From Taxawa tesnikishii (nom. ined.) (taxonomy: Eukaryota; Ascomycota; Dothideomycetes; Dothideales), in contig JAPDRO010000009.1 of the NCBI GenBank assembly GCA_030247885.1, positions 496,001-560,000 on the forward strand: a stretch of DNA of 64,000 nt, given 5' to 3'. A program made the position numbers and the translations under genes. The notes under the pieces were generated by a model, which saw only the letters and a list, made by a program, of their open reading frames with translations, was not told where the DNA came from and ran no database searches. This document shows positions 1 through 14,226 of this stretch, in pieces; position 1 is the first letter of the stretch; the number at the start of each line of letters is the position of its first letter.

Positions 1-1
1 C

Positions 2-1126
2 GCGATCAATCGCAACAAGCGGTCATTGACGCTGGACTTGAAGAGACCGCAAGCACTGGAGGTCGTATACGAGCTTGTCAAGACATCTGACGTGGTGTAT
101 GTACCTCGCTGTCTCTGTTCGTTGTTTGAACCGTGATGGGACAGAAAATGACCAGACCAGGATTGAGAATTTCGTCCCAGGGAAAGCTGATGCTCTGGGG
201 TCGGCTACGGTACTTTATCCGCAAAAATCCGCGCATTGTTTATGCCTCTGTTTCAGGATACGGCTCGTCAGGACCATATTCCAATCGGGCAGGTACAGTT
301 GGCTTAAGGCTCCGCTGATTCCTCGGCTGAACCACAGGCAGGTTATGACGCGATCGCCGCCGCAGAAGGCGGCTTGATGCATATCACAGGCTTCCCAGAT
401 TCTGGTCCGGTACGTCCAGGCCTAGGTATGACGGACATGGCGACGGGGCTCTATACGCATGGTGCCATTATGGCGGCACTGTATGCTCGAGAGCGTACAG
501 GTCGAGGGCAGCATATCTCTGCCTCTCTGTTCGAGACCCAAATCTCTCTGCTGATCAACGTCGGGGCCAGCTGGCTGAACATGAAGCGCGAAGGGAAGAG
601 GTTTGGTGCAGCTCACCCGAGCATAGTCCCGTATAATACATGGCAATGTAAAGACGGAATGTGGTTGGCCTTGGCAGCCAACAACCAAAGCCAGTTCAGG
701 ATCTTGTGTGGAAAAATTGGCAGGCCGGAGCTGTTGGAAGACGAACGGTTCGCTACCAACGCACTGCGAGTACAACACCGGAAAGCCATGGATGCCGTTT
801 TGGACAATGTGTTCGCAGCAAAGACGGTCGATGAGTGGCTGAAAACGTTGGACGGTAGCGGACTTGCCTATGGCCCAGTGAACAGTATCGAGAGAGCATT
901 CGCGCATCCACAGACGGGTGCCAGAGATATGATTCAGCATTTGCAATGGGATGCCTTGGCGTCAGGGCAAATGAGGGCTATCGGGATGCCAGTCAAGTTT
1001 AGTGACACCAAGGGCTCAATCAGGGCCACCCCGCCGTCATTGGGAGAACACGCAGATACTGTGCTCGGAGAAGTTGGCTACAGCGAAGACGACATCCGCG
1101 AGTTGAGAGAGAAAGGCGTAGTCTGA
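2..1126 (+). CDS. Family III CoA-transferase (SUGCT/CaiB-BaiF type), 5' partial
   Basis: C-terminal part of a class III acyl-CoA transferase; the 5' end lies outside the window. Relatives move CoA between succinyl-CoA and a dicarboxylate such as glutarate or hydroxymethylglutarate, usually in mitochondria. Three exons fit: 2-96, intron 97-160, 161-292, intron 293-341, 342-1126. Family landmarks in order are SDVVIENFVPGKADAL, the SGYGSSGPYSNRAGYD segment with the GG(L/M)MHITG turn, LYARERTGRGQHI, the NTW..KDG(M/W)..LA block, and the C-terminal PPSLGEHADTVLGE. The frame breaks twice between the FVPGKADAL and NPRIVYAS blocks, at a G run (197-200) and an A run (223-227); one extra base in each run restores a clean family match. 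Substrate cannot be told from sequence. The next gene is convergent, with only about 160 bp between stop codons. Confidence 0.85.
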
Positions 1127-1284
1127 AACTGAACTGCTCAATGTCACCTGAAGTTTGTTGCTGGAAGCGGTTTGTCTGATGATCCTCGGTGTCGCTCATT
1201 GAAAGGTCGCGCCAAACCGGCAAATGTCCCCAACGTAGTCGAGAGTGCCCGAGCGGCTGAGAATCAGCCATGGCATCTAAGAGC

Positions 1285-2217
1285 TTACGTCCAAGGCAGC
1301 CGCTCAGGAAAGGGCTGGGTTCCGGTCTTGCCTCCTTCCCACTTCAGAAGTGACGTAACGGGCTCCTCTATATCTTTGAATGCCTCAAAGACAGACGCAT
1401 GCCATCGTCGAGCCTTTCGCTTGTCGGCAAGTGGCGAGTGTGCACCATATGGGTCTCTCTCGAAAAGCCTATGCGCTCGTTCTTCTTCTCCCTCTTGCGT
1501 TTCCCGGAGTTCTTGTGCTGTTTGTGGTCAGATGTATTCAATTCACATCAAAATGGTTAGTTACCTGTGAACGGCGGGTTGATCCCTTGCACACGAATAC
1601 GCTCTGCGGGCCAGTGAATGGCCTGAGCGTGAAGCTCCAGGAATCTGCTCTCCTTGAAAGCATGGGTAATGACCGTGATTGAATGTGGGTACGACCCAGT
1701 TAGCTGCCAGAACTTGATGATAGAGAACAACAGATTCTGGTAACTGTCGGTCGCATATTCCTCGGTCGCTATACCAGACAGACCCTTGAGCATGGCCTCC
1801 GTCTGGCGCAACCGACCTCGTAGCCTGAGGCTATTGCAGGCATTGAGATAACTGCGTGCCTCACTGATCTGGTGATGGGTAGTAATCCCTCCAGAAAAGA
1901 CGAGCAGTGTTCCCGGCCGATGCAGACTGTTCATACCTGCTTGTATGTGCGCAAGAAATGTTTCGTGCTCGCCCACCTTGAGCGTGTCGGCATTTGAACG
2001 CTGAAAAGGTTGCAAGTGCCAAGTCTTCTCCTGATATGGATCACTGGAAGCAGGTTTAGATCAGTGTGCATGGCGGTGAGCAGTCGGGGTGCCCTTTGCA
2101 GAGCACTTACTCTGTAGGGTCGGAGCCCCCGAGATAGACCGCATGGCAGCACACGATGACCAGTTCTGTGAAGCCAGCCTCACGTGTGGCGGGCTTCTCG
2201 GATACGAGCGAAGTCAT
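1285..2217 (-). CDS. DUF218 (ElyC/SanA/YdcF-fold) domain protein
   Basis: Three exons: 2217-2111, 2043-1565 and 1517-1285, with introns of 67 and 47 bp (GTAAGT and GTAACT donors). They total 819 nt, or 272 residues, with every junction in phase. The start is the ATG opening MTSLVSEKPATREAG. An early strand ends VIVCCHAVYLGG. The core LLVFSGGIT..HHQISEARSYL, the VITHAFKESRFLELHAQAI block and the late INPPF plus DPYGAHSPLADKRKARRW stretch match the eukaryotic DUF218 family. Bacterial relatives act on envelope carrier lipids, but the role of fungal members is unknown to me, so no reaction is assigned. No signal peptide or membrane helix is visible. Without the third exon the protein would end early at the GGTAAC donor, so a single-exon prediction here would be wrong. 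Confidence 0.8.
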
Positions 2218-3205
2218 GTTCGTTGACTGATTCTCCGAACGTGCGAACTCTACTCGAGCGTTGGCTTGGTTAGGACAGTAAGACCGGCACAAAGTATGGG
2301 CGACGGTAAATCTCTGCAGCTGCACGCCTTGTCAGGGCGGTATAGTAGAGGCAATAGTAGACGGACAGAAGCTTTTTCCCGCGTGCACGCACTGCTAGTC
2401 GGGCGTTCACCGACTGCTTAGAACACGGCTCCCGCAGTGCAGTAGTGAGGCTGGTGGAGCGCAAGATGGTACCTACTTGCTGACTGCTTGATGACTGCTA
2501 ATGTCTGTGGACCTGGCCGGCCTGAATGCTCCGATGACTTGTAGGGATGGTGGGTCACCCCTGGGAAATTAGCGGACGCGTTTCAGTGCAGGTAGCGCGT
2601 CCCGAGCCACATATCGTGCTGTGGCTGCGTAAGACACGGGCTATTTTTGGCACCGTCGTCCCCGTGTTTCTCGGGTTGCGTTCAAGGAAACGGAAATAGG
2701 ACAACGGCTCTCGTTGACGTAGGTTGCTGTAGAGGCAGGGGAAGCAGGAGAAGCAGGAGAAGCAGGACCGATCAATCACGTAGGGACGGGCAGTACGAAA
2801 GAGAGTGTTGGCAGGGCATGGCCTCTCATTCGACAAGCGAAACAGCAGGGATATGCAAGTCTGGCACGGTTCTGGGCAAAAGTCAGCAAAAAGGTGCGAC
2901 AGAACAGCAGGCGCGGCCAAGAACTTGCAGGGACCGCGGGCGGCTTGAACCGTTTAGCTCAGCCCTCTCCGCAGTAACCAGCGTTGCGTTTCCCTTCCTT
3001 TGTCCTGCTCGTGGGCGCAGCGTCTGCATCTCAGCTCGGTCACCCTCCTCAGCTTCAATAAAGGGCCTTTTCCTTTTCTTTCTCTGTTAACGAACAAACC
3101 TACGCCATCACACCACCACCTCTCCAAACATCTCACACATCAGCAGCCAGCCATCACCTGATCCCTATCGAGCATTTTGAGCTGGACTGACACTGATATC
3201 AAACT
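2218..3205. other. Intergenic region, divergent promoters of DUF218 gene and chitin synthase
   Basis: About 1 kb without a convincing gene. It holds a short imperfect repeat of a 9-base unit (gaagcagga) at about 2738-2766. The CT-rich stretch at about 3060-3130 is typical of a fungal transcription start ahead of the chitin synthase ATG. No conserved protein could be read on either strand. Confidence 0.5.
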
Positions 3206-6169
<2,964 letters not shown>

Positions 6170-6630
6170 ACTGGCCTTGCACTCCGACCACCTTGTAATC
6201 CCTCACCTCATGTCACCACATAGCTGCTTTATCACCCTCAGAATCATCACATGACTGGGATGTATTGGCGTTTTTGGTTTTCCCTTTTTGGCAACGGTAG
6301 CATCACGAGACTGTCGATAAGGCGAGGTTGATACCACTGGTTTGGTTGCATGGCCGCCTTGTTGAGCGATGACCAGAATGCAAGTGCAAGCGATGCGCAT
6401 ATAGTGTAGCAATATTAGACCAATATGTTCTTTCTTCCATAAGGATGCCTCTGCTTGACAGCGAATCCTAGCTTGTGAGTGTCTGGCCGTTCGCCGATAA
6501 AGGCAGTTTTCGCTGATACCGCGAGCTTGTGAGCATTGAGTGCATGTGTGAGAGCTCGGGCCGCGTCACTTCAACTCCAGCTACCTGTCTTCTTGGCGTC
6601 TCGCAAGCACTACCCTAGAATCACGAATAC

Positions 6631-6654
6631 TCTCTCTCTCTCTCTCTCTCTCTC
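6631..6654 (+). repeat. (TC)12 microsatellite in the OST2 leader
   Basis: Twelve perfect TC units about 90 bp upstream of the OST2 ATG, inside a CT-rich tract. This is probably part of the transcribed leader. The rest of 6170-6744 holds no visible gene. Confidence 0.9.
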
Positions 6655-6744
6655 AACAGCTTATCTGACACAATTGCACATCACAAGCTCACAGGTCATC
6701 TCTTACCCACGAACTCCTCCATACGATTCTCCACATAAGCAACA

Positions 6745-7466
6745 ATGGCACCCAAGCAAGCCGCCAAAGAGCCCGCACCCTCCTCTATCCCTCCCTCGGT
6801 CGCAGCACCCTCCCATGGCCAGACCTCCGGTTCTTCTCAGCCGACAAAGCCAGCCGTCAAGTCCTCATCTTCCGTGTCCAATCGCCCCGCCAAAACTCCT
6901 CCGACCTCTCTCCGCAACGCGCAGGATGCACAGGAGATCCTCGTCGGCATCTGGAACCGCTACGTGGAGGAGACACCGCAAAGGGTCAAGCTGATGGACG
7001 TGTTCATGGCGTTTTTGGTCGTGGTGGGCGTGCTGCAGTTTGTGTACTGCATTGTGGCTGGAAACTACGTACGTCTCATATCCCCCCCTCTTCCCGGGAG
7101 CGTGGCACGGGGAAGAGCAGGAGAGAAAGTGTCCGAGGCATTCGGGAAGATCACCCCGAGGGGGGACATGAGGACGCGATGCTGATGCTGTGTTTTCCAG
7201 CCCTTCAACGCATTCCTCTCTGGCTTCGCGGCCACGGTCGGACAGTTTGTGCTCACGGCGTCCCTGCGCATCCAGACGAACCCGGAGAACAAGGCGGATT
7301 TTGGGAGCATATCACATGAGAGGTACGTTCCCTTCTGAACGAGACCCGTCTTTCTGCAGAGGCAGGCAGCAACGAACCGAGATTGACCAAACAACGCAGG
7401 GCGTTCGCCGACTACGTCTTTGGAAGCTTACTGCTGCACTTCTTCTGCGTAAACTTCATAAACTGA
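6745..7466 (+). CDS. OST2: Oligosaccharyltransferase subunit OST2/DAD1
   Basis: Small membrane subunit of the ER oligosaccharyltransferase that moves the dolichol-linked glycan onto asparagines. Exons 6745-7068, 7201-7322 and 7400-7466 give 513 nt, or 170 residues. The last two introns sit at GTACGT donors. The N-terminal 60 residues are Pro/Ser-rich and variable. The conserved part starts near [15 protein letters not shown] and runs through the first membrane helix ([20 protein letters not shown]). The loop with [23 protein letters not shown] is followed by NPENK, and the C-terminus is [20 protein letters not shown], which is diagnostic for DAD1. It converges on the aminotransferase gene, with about 240 bp between stops. 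No frame defect. Confidence 0.95.
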
Positions 7467-7707
7467 GGGAAGACCTTTGGCGCGCGGGATGTGCCACGGA
7501 TCTCACATGTACTATGTTCTGTTTGAAAAGCAAGCGAGCGAACAGCGAGTCTGCATGTTCAGCTATCTAAAGGTGTCGAGCCTATTGGAATCAAACCCAT
7601 ATTACGAAAGCCCCAGCTACGCCATCCTTCTTCCTTGTCGGAACGCCTTTCGAGCCGCCCTTTTCAAAAATTTGCTGCAGTCACACGTATAACCCCTCCA
7701 CGAGAGC

Positions 7708-9330
7708 TCAAGCGTGACCGTTGCCGTCTGCCCGTGGTGCCAGTCCAAATTCCTCCCTCACGCCCTCGCCGAAGCGGCGAACAGCCTCCTGAATCTTGTC
7801 AAAGGGCGCCGCCGCGTATGTCATGCGGAAGAACATGGCGTCGTGCTCGGCCTCATTGTCGGCGTAGAACCACGAACCCTTCATAGCCAACACTCCGTGT
7901 CTGATGATGGTCTGGAAGATGCTGTCTTCGATCTCCTCGATGCTCTTCTGCGGGTAGGCGGGGTGTTTGCTGAAATCAATCTGCAGCCAGTGGAACATGC
8001 CTGCCATGGGCGGCCTCCAGCTGACCACTTCACGCGGCAGATACTGCTCGCATGCGCCTAGGATGACATCTCGGCGACGCGTGTACGAGAGCCGGATGTG
8101 CACGAGCCAGTCGAGGTACCCGCCGTGGCCCCAGTGCTCGTCGAGCAGTTTGAACAGGATCAGCTGCGACATACCACTAGGACACTGCGTGCTGACGTCT
8201 GCGTGCTTCACGTAGCGCTCCACGACTTGCTGCGATGCGGTGATCCAGCCGATCCGGCTGCCGGGCGAGATCACCTTTGAGAACGAATCCAGCCGCATCA
8301 CACGCCCGTCCACGTCCATGGAAAGGTAGCTCGGCACCAGCGATTTCAAGAACTCCGAGTGACTGTTTGGCGCCGGCGCGTCCGGAGCGCCTTGTCCGGT
8401 GTATGGCTGCATCTGGAGGAAATAGTAGGGCTCGTCTTCGAGAATGTAGAGATCGTGCTTCCGCGCCAGGGCATAAAGCTCTCGCCGTCGGGTCGCGCTC
8501 TGGGTCGCTCCGGTGGGGTTCTGGCCCGTCGGGACGGTGTACACGAGGAACGGCTTGCGTGCTCCGCGTGCCTTTTCGTTCCAGTCGGAGAGGATTTCGT
8601 CCAAGGCGGAGGGGAGCATACCTTCCTTGTCCATAGGCACACCGACCACGCCCAGCCCCATCGGCCGCGCTGTCTCAACGGCGGCGGAGAAGGTGTACTC
8701 CTCGGAGATGATGAAGTCACCCTCCTCGCAGAACATGCGGAAAGCCATGTCGAGTGCAGACGTCGATCCGATGCTCATGGTGCACTGCCAATCCGCGTAC
8801 GGTGGGTTGTGCACAATCTCTGTGTGCTCGATGAGCCAACGGACCAGCTGTGCGGCGCCGCTGCCCTGGCCGTAGTTGAACGCCGTGCTGATGTCGAAGA
8901 GTGATTTGTCCTCGACCAGATCGTGCTTCCCTGCCGTCAGTACGACTCCTGATTCGTGCGTCTCGGCCTCGGAGAAGTGGCCAAGGGCGGGTGCCTTGAT
9001 GCTGAGCTCGTCAAAGGGAAAGTACTCGGATGATGGCAGTCCGCCACCGAGAGAGATGAGCCCGGGGTTCCTGAGGAACCTGGCCGCGCCCTTGAGCGAG
9101 TTCCCCTTTCGCCGTGAGGACTCGGTGCTGAAGCGGTGATCCCATCTCTTCGCCTTGGGTTTGTGCAGGTGCTGTGCTCTCCCTTTGAACGTATCGATGT
9201 CGGCGACGGCAGCCGTGCCTGCAACCAGTTTTCCAGAAGCGCTCCGCCGTTTCGCAACTCCGTGAACGGTCAATGGATTTGGGATGGTTAGAGCTGATGT
9301 GTCGGTCTCGCCGCGCACTTGGACGTCCAT
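7708..9330 (-). CDS. Aromatic/2-aminoadipate-type aminotransferase (ARO8-like)
   Basis: PLP-dependent fold-type I aminotransferase, 540 residues, single exon. Yeast Aro8 and its relatives transaminate phenylalanine, tyrosine, tryptophan and 2-aminoadipate in the cytosol. Visible motifs are LISLGGGLPSSEYFPF near residue 95, NYGQGSGAAQLVRWL, the YTVPTGQNPTG loop, LEDEPYYFLQ with the PLP-ring Asp/Tyr, and DSFSKVISPGSRIGW with the Schiff-base lysine in SFSK. A conserved C-terminal half with GMFHWLQID follows. The first 90 residues are basic and variable. The ATG at 9330 is the first in frame. Length and motifs agree with filamentous-fungal Aro8 proteins; substrate choice between aromatic and aminoadipate forms cannot be read. 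The 5' leader carries a TTCTCCC repeat. Confidence 0.93.
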   Translation of the reverse strand: MDVQVRGETDTSALTIPNPLTVHGVAKRRSASGKLVAGTAAVADIDTFKGRAQHLHKPKAKRWDHRFSTESSRRKGNSLKGAARFLRNPGLISLGGGLPSSEYFPFDELSIKAPALGHFSEAETHESGVVLTAGKHDLVEDKSLFDISTAFNYGQGSGAAQLVRWLIEHTEIVHNPPYADWQCTMSIGSTSALDMAFRMFCEEGDFIISEEYTFSAAVETARPMGLGVVGVPMDKEGMLPSALDEILSDWNEKARGARKPFLVYTVPTGQNPTGATQSATRRRELYALARKHDLYILEDEPYYFLQMQPYTGQGAPDAPAPNSHSEFLKSLVPSYLSMDVDGRVMRLDSFSKVISPGSRIGWITASQQVVERYVKHADVSTQCPSGMSQLILFKLLDEHWGHGGYLDWLVHIRLSYTRRRDVILGACEQYLPREVVSWRPPMAGMFHWLQIDFSKHPAYPQKSIEEIEDSIFQTIIRHGVLAMKGSWFYADNEAEHDAMFFRMTYAAAPFDKIQEAVRRFGEGVREEFGLAPRADGNGHA

Positions 9331-9409
9331 GGCCGCTGGGGTGCCATGCCAGTAGTCGGGTGTGTCTGTCTGGATTGTGGATTGATTGGGGAAACAGGAA
9401 ATGGGAAGA

Positions 9410-9443
9410 AGGGAGAAGGGAGAAGGGAGAAGGGAGAAGGGAG
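9410..9443. repeat. Short tandem repeat (GGGAGAA)n
   Basis: About five copies of a 7-base unit, 70-110 bp upstream of the aminotransferase ATG. Read in the direction of the gene it is a pyrimidine-rich TTCTCCC tract, usual around fungal transcription starts. Confidence 0.8.
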
Positions 9444-10367
9444 GACTTGTTGATACCGTAAACAGCCAAAAGCGGTGTAACGTTTGCTACCAATACTACA
9501 ACGGAGATCAGAGTTTTTCGGTGGTGGGATAGATGATCAATGCCTTATATACGAGTGGCGGTGCGCCCTACATTGGGTTGGGTGACTCAAAGGGCGTGCC
9601 TTGGTATCCGATCAACTTTGCTTGGTGGATACTCCGTTGATAAGGCTATGAGCAACGCTTTCCACCGCTTGGATAAGGAATTCAGCGGAACACTACGGCG
9701 CTCGGAGCTTCCACCACACCACGTGCTCTACCCCGACTTCCGCATCTGGCGACGACGTACGTTTTCTTTACCTAACACCACCGTCTGTTACAGGCATACA
9801 GAAGGAATGCAGGTCAAGAGACCAAGACACGCGCTCGACTCGGTACAATCCTTGTCGGGTCATGGCTCCTTCAGCTGGAGACTTAGCTATGCGTAAGCTA
9901 CGGCTGCGGCAACCAGCCAAGCTCAACCCCTTCCATCCATCACTATGGCAGAGGTGCAACACACTGGGTAAAGGACACGTCCACAGACGCGAACTTGTTC
10001 GGGCGCACGTGGGAGAGAAAAGCTGTATGGTGTGGGTTTAGATCACTTCCTCATCCTACGAACTTAAGCACACAGTTTTCTCGCCTGCTTTGCGCCTTGC
10101 CAAGCCGCCTGCTTGCTTACCGCTAGCACCCAGACGCCAGGACTTGCAGAACCCTGGAAGCCATCACACCAACGGTATGCAAGAGGTCTTCGTACAAGGC
10201 AGGGAAAAAAGCCATTGAGATCCAACTCCTCATGATATTGCAGCTATAGACGACGACGCCGCCGCGTCTCGTTATGAACACAATTCTGGAGGATATGCAT
10301 TGTGCTGCCGGGAGGTTAGCTTGCGATCTTGTGTGGAGGGAAGGAAGTGGCTGCGAACCTTGGTTGT
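9444..10367. other. Intergenic, no gene seen
   Basis: Between the 5' side of the aminotransferase gene and the 3' end of HEX1. Short open frames occur on both strands but none has a recognisable motif, good splice context or typical composition. The first part should hold the aminotransferase promoter and the last part the HEX1 3' UTR. Confidence 0.5.
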
Positions 10368-12070
10368 TTACAGTCTGCTCCCGTGAACGACCTTGTAGTC
10401 AACGGCGAGCTCACGGCCCTCATCGTTGATGACGAGAACCCTGACGCTGCCACGGCCGTTGTTGAAGGAATCCTGGAGACGGCTGAGGAGGCTGCTCTGG
10501 TCAAGGACAGGCAGGCCTTGCTTGACGTCACCAGTCTCGGTCATGGCGACGACGCGGCCGTCGTCACGGATGTCGAGGACGCGGTACTGCTTGAAGACTG
10601 GGCCAAGCATGTTCTGGACGATCACCGAAGGAGATGGGTTGGAGACGAAGGAAGACTCCTCGTGGAGCTGCTTGGTGAAGAGGTCAACACCGAGGTAGCG
10701 GTGCTGGCCAGTCTGGGCGGAGGTGGTAATTCGGATGACTTGGCAAGGGCGGCCCTGGAGGATCAGAAGGTCGCCAATGCGGATGTGGTGGCATGGGATG
10801 GTGATGGTGTTAGGGAGTCCGCCACGCTCAGTGTAGCGGACAGACTCGCGACGTGGGGCAGACATGGTGATCTCGCGGTCCTCAATGACAACGTCGTCCT
10901 CGCGGTCGGTACGGTGGTGGTGATGGTGGTGCTCTCCGCCGTGAATGGGGTGTAGAATGCGATCGGCAGCGCGGTGAAGGCCGTGACGGAAGGAGTGGTA
11001 GTGACCGTCTTCGTCGTAGTATCCCATATCAAGCTTGTGCTTCTTTGGAGCGTCGACGGTCGTACGGGTCTGTGTCTTGACCCGAACTTGCTCTTCGACG
11101 GGGCGGAGTACTCACGCGTCTGGTAGTCGCGGGTAGAGTGTTGCTCTGGGGCGGAGTCTCTGGGGTAGGCGGTAGGGTAGGTAGACTTGTCTTGCCAACG
11201 AGAAGAGGTGTATTCTTCGGCGATGGGTTGGGTGCGGGTGCGGTAGTCTCTCTCAGCTACGTCGATGTTACTTTCGAGAACAGTAGCAGGGCCGTGGGTG
11301 GTACGGTATTCACGGTCGTAGACACGGTCCTTGACGTCGATCTGAGCGTCGGCGTACCGTTGATATGGCTCCCGGTATCTAACGGTGAACAGGAAAGTTA
11401 GTGACGGGAACGGTGAAAGATGCAAGAGGTAGCTCGATAGGGGTTGGTCAAAGAGCGTGTTGGCATGGCAACATGCTAGTGATGCACTGACCCCCGTGTG
11501 CACGGTGATCAGACGGGGATAGGAGGTGTGTATACACGGCATACACGGCATGTGGCCCGTTACAAACAGGAACAACGAGGAAACGTACCGTTCACGTTCG
11601 ATTTCAACGCGCGTGTCGCGGAGAGCTGAAGCTGGAGCGTAGCGGTCTTCTTCGTGGATGCGGATAGTCTCTTCTCTGCGGCCGGGACGGTATTTGTCCT
11701 CCTCGTAGATCCTTACGTCCTCCTCGTAGCGACGGTTTCTGCGAGGGACGGAGGCTTGAGATGAGGAGTAGCGAGTTTCGTGACCTTCCCGTCCGACGCG
11801 CGAAGTGGAAAGGTTGACCTGCTCGTCTACTTTGACCTCTGTAGACTCTGTGACAGTATCACTCCTATACGAGGACGGGAAGACTGCGATGGATGGTGAG
11901 CGATGCGAGACTGAGGGGTGAGGTGCGATAGGGGCAGGATAGGGTGAACGAGAGTGAGGGCGTACCACTGAAAGGGATTGGGACCTACAGTGAAGCTGTC
12001 AGCGAATGTTCTCTTGGTACACAACAGATTGAGAGCGGACGTACTCTTGCGTCAAAATCCAGATTTACTG
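10368..12070 (-). CDS. HEX1: Woronin body major protein HEX1
   Basis: Self-assembles into the hexagonal core of Woronin bodies, peroxisome-derived organelles that plug septal pores after wounding. The classic short form starts at 11027 (MGYYDEDGHYHSFRHGL), has 219 residues, and ends in SRL, a type 1 peroxisomal targeting signal. The eIF5A-like fold is clear: CHHIRIGDLLILQGRPCQVI, GQHRYLGVDLFTKQLHEESS, VFKQYRVLD, MTETGDVKQGLPV. Upstream coding continues in frame into a long charged N-terminal region rich in Arg, Tyr and Glu. It runs over exon 11378-10368, a 210-bp intron, exon 11864-11589 and at least one exon ending at 11966. Continuity needs one extra base in a four-base run (11100-11103). 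The first exon and its start codon are not resolved, so the right-hand limit is approximate. Related fungi make long and short HEX1 forms by alternative splicing. Confidence 0.93.
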
Positions 12071-14226
12071 GATTGTCGGCGTTCCTTCTTGTAGGCCTCT
12101 CGAATCGAAACTCGAAAGGACAACAAGAACGAACTTGGGTCCTTGTTGGGGGTTTCTTGTAGGAGTTAGGAGGAGAAGTGGAAGAAGTTCTGAGAAGCGG
12201 TCGAGGCCAGCTTACACCGTCTTATGTGGGTGAATTGACTAGTGTAGGGTGTGTGTGCTGGACAGTGATGGTCTCGATGCTTGTCAGATGGCAATTGGAG
12301 GGAGAGACGGAACGAGGAGGAGTGATGGAGCAGGCTGAGGCACTTTGAATCAGTCGGCCGGGGTGTGATTGCAGCTTCACTGTTTACAATCGGGTCGAGC
12401 GCGGAGGAGCTAATGCACGCTAAAGACGAGCTGAGACGCCAAGAGCCAATTGAGTTTGGTGTTCGACGTTACATTTCGACCACAAGCTCCACGCCCGCAG
12501 CTAACTCCCACGTCGCGGAAGCAACGGGCATGAACCGTTGTGTGTGGCTGGCAGTGGCAGCTCTACCCAGCTGGCCGCCCAGCCACAGCTTGCACGGCTG
12601 TTCCTGGTCCTGGTCCCGGTCTTGATCCTCATCCTGATCCTGATCCTGACTGTCCGACACCATCACCCTTTGTTAAAATTGTACCCCCGCTGTACGAAGA
12701 ACAAACAAACAAACACAGTCGCGCTCAAGCGCCGTCTCCACTGCTGTGTCGTGGTGCACTGTCAGTGGAGGATAGATCAAGCGCCTTGCATGCTGCAATG
12801 CAGAAGCCAAACTCCACCATCTCAGCTGAGCGCGACACGCAAGCTCTTGCTACTCTAGCTACCTCGGGGACGCTCCCAATCTGCATGATGCATGAGGTGG
12901 CTGGGACCTGGCGCTGATCTCCAGAACGCCCACCACCGTCTAACACAAGCTCGTCTGACACATGGGAACTTCTTTGCATGAACGATGCAGGACCACTGCT
13001 TTCTGCACCCACGAGAACCCTTGGATTCTCTCTGTACGCAGGTCCATGCTACACCTCGCCATACGGCCCTCCCAGCCACCACATCGACGCATTCATACGT
13101 TGGTCAGATGTGAGAGCCTTGACCGGTGTCTAACCCTGGTTGCTTGTTTCTTCGCCGCAGTACTAACTAGCTAAGCTTGCTCTAACACCGGCTACTGGGC
13201 GGTCAGTTCGACACGAAACACTACCTCACTTGTCAGGAATGACGGGGAATACCTGCCATTGGTGAAAGCCTATTCTATGTACAATTTGACAGATCAATCA
13301 CGTTCGGCCATAGGCAGCTGAAAGCTAGGGATCCCGTCCGCTCTCCCATATATAAGCAGTTGACCGACGAGTTAGTACTATAGTGGGTGACCATATGGGA
13401 ATCCTCGTTGCTGAACGTTTTGCTTTACCTTTTCATCTGTCGGGTGTAGTGAAAAGACACGATGTGTGGTCATGCGAACCTCACTCAATACTTGTTCTTT
13501 CTACGGGTCTTGGCTACCTGCTATGTTTGGCGATCCACAGACTCATTTACCGACTTTCTCTTCAACCAGTTCGGTTGTAAGGTCCTCCCTTTGCAGGATG
13601 GGCGTTTTGATTGAGTACCTTCTGATCCTGAAACTTTCGACTCCCGCGAGTGTGTTGGCGTCCTTGACAACGTGTGACGCTCTGCCATACCGCATCTCTT
13701 CCTCCCAAACTCATTCGCCACCCCAACAACCATCCATATTCGCATACTGTGCAAGCCTGCCGTCGACAACAACGGGCGCTTGCACACGCTGGTAAAGTGC
13801 GGTCGCGGCAATGTTGAAGCTGCGGTAAGATAATACGCAGATACTCATTCGTAGGCTTGATGCCGGTTGGTGCCTGATCTGATTGCTCTCCCCAACATAC
13901 TCGCAGCGGGAAGGTACGCCTAGCCAAGAATTGCTCTTTTTCCCTGTCCGTCCTTCTTGTCGGTAGCTTCATCGAATCCCGGTAGAAAGCTTTCGTTCCT
14001 CACATCTATCGTCGCAGGTAATACTCATTTGCTCTTTTCCTTTTCCACGAGATGCAGTCACCATGTGCTGGAACATTGCTCGGAAAAGCCCTGCCGGATC
14101 AGACACACTGAAGCAACGCGGCTGCTTGTCCCTGGGCACTTCGTTGCTGACGCGCCTGCATGCAGGTGTACATACGTCCCGGTACCGCCCTCTTTTCCCG
14201 GGAAAAGATACGATATCCGAGCGGGA
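12071..14226. other. Long gene-poor stretch
   Basis: About 2.1 kb with no recognisable coding sequence on either strand. It should contain the HEX1 promoter and leader. A degenerate hexanucleotide repeat (CCTGGT/CCTGAT units) lies at about 12601-12650; its translation is only an Asp-Gln or Leu-Ile repeat and I do not call it a gene. Confidence 0.45.

Noticed and set aside
1240-1320. A tRNA-Ser/Leu-like string (GAGTGCCCGAGCGGCTGAGAAT)
   Set aside because: It resembles a D-arm start, but no acceptor stem, T arm or TTCRA box follows at the right distance, and it lies just past the DUF218 stop codon.
10329-10955. A 208-codon plus-strand frame opposite HEX1
   Set aside because: It is the reverse complement of the strongly conserved HEX1 exon, with Val/Asp/Ala-rich composition typical of antisense shadows.
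12469-12666. Asp-Gln-rich open frame
   Set aside because: It is generated by a degenerate hexanucleotide repeat and has no supporting motif or splice context.
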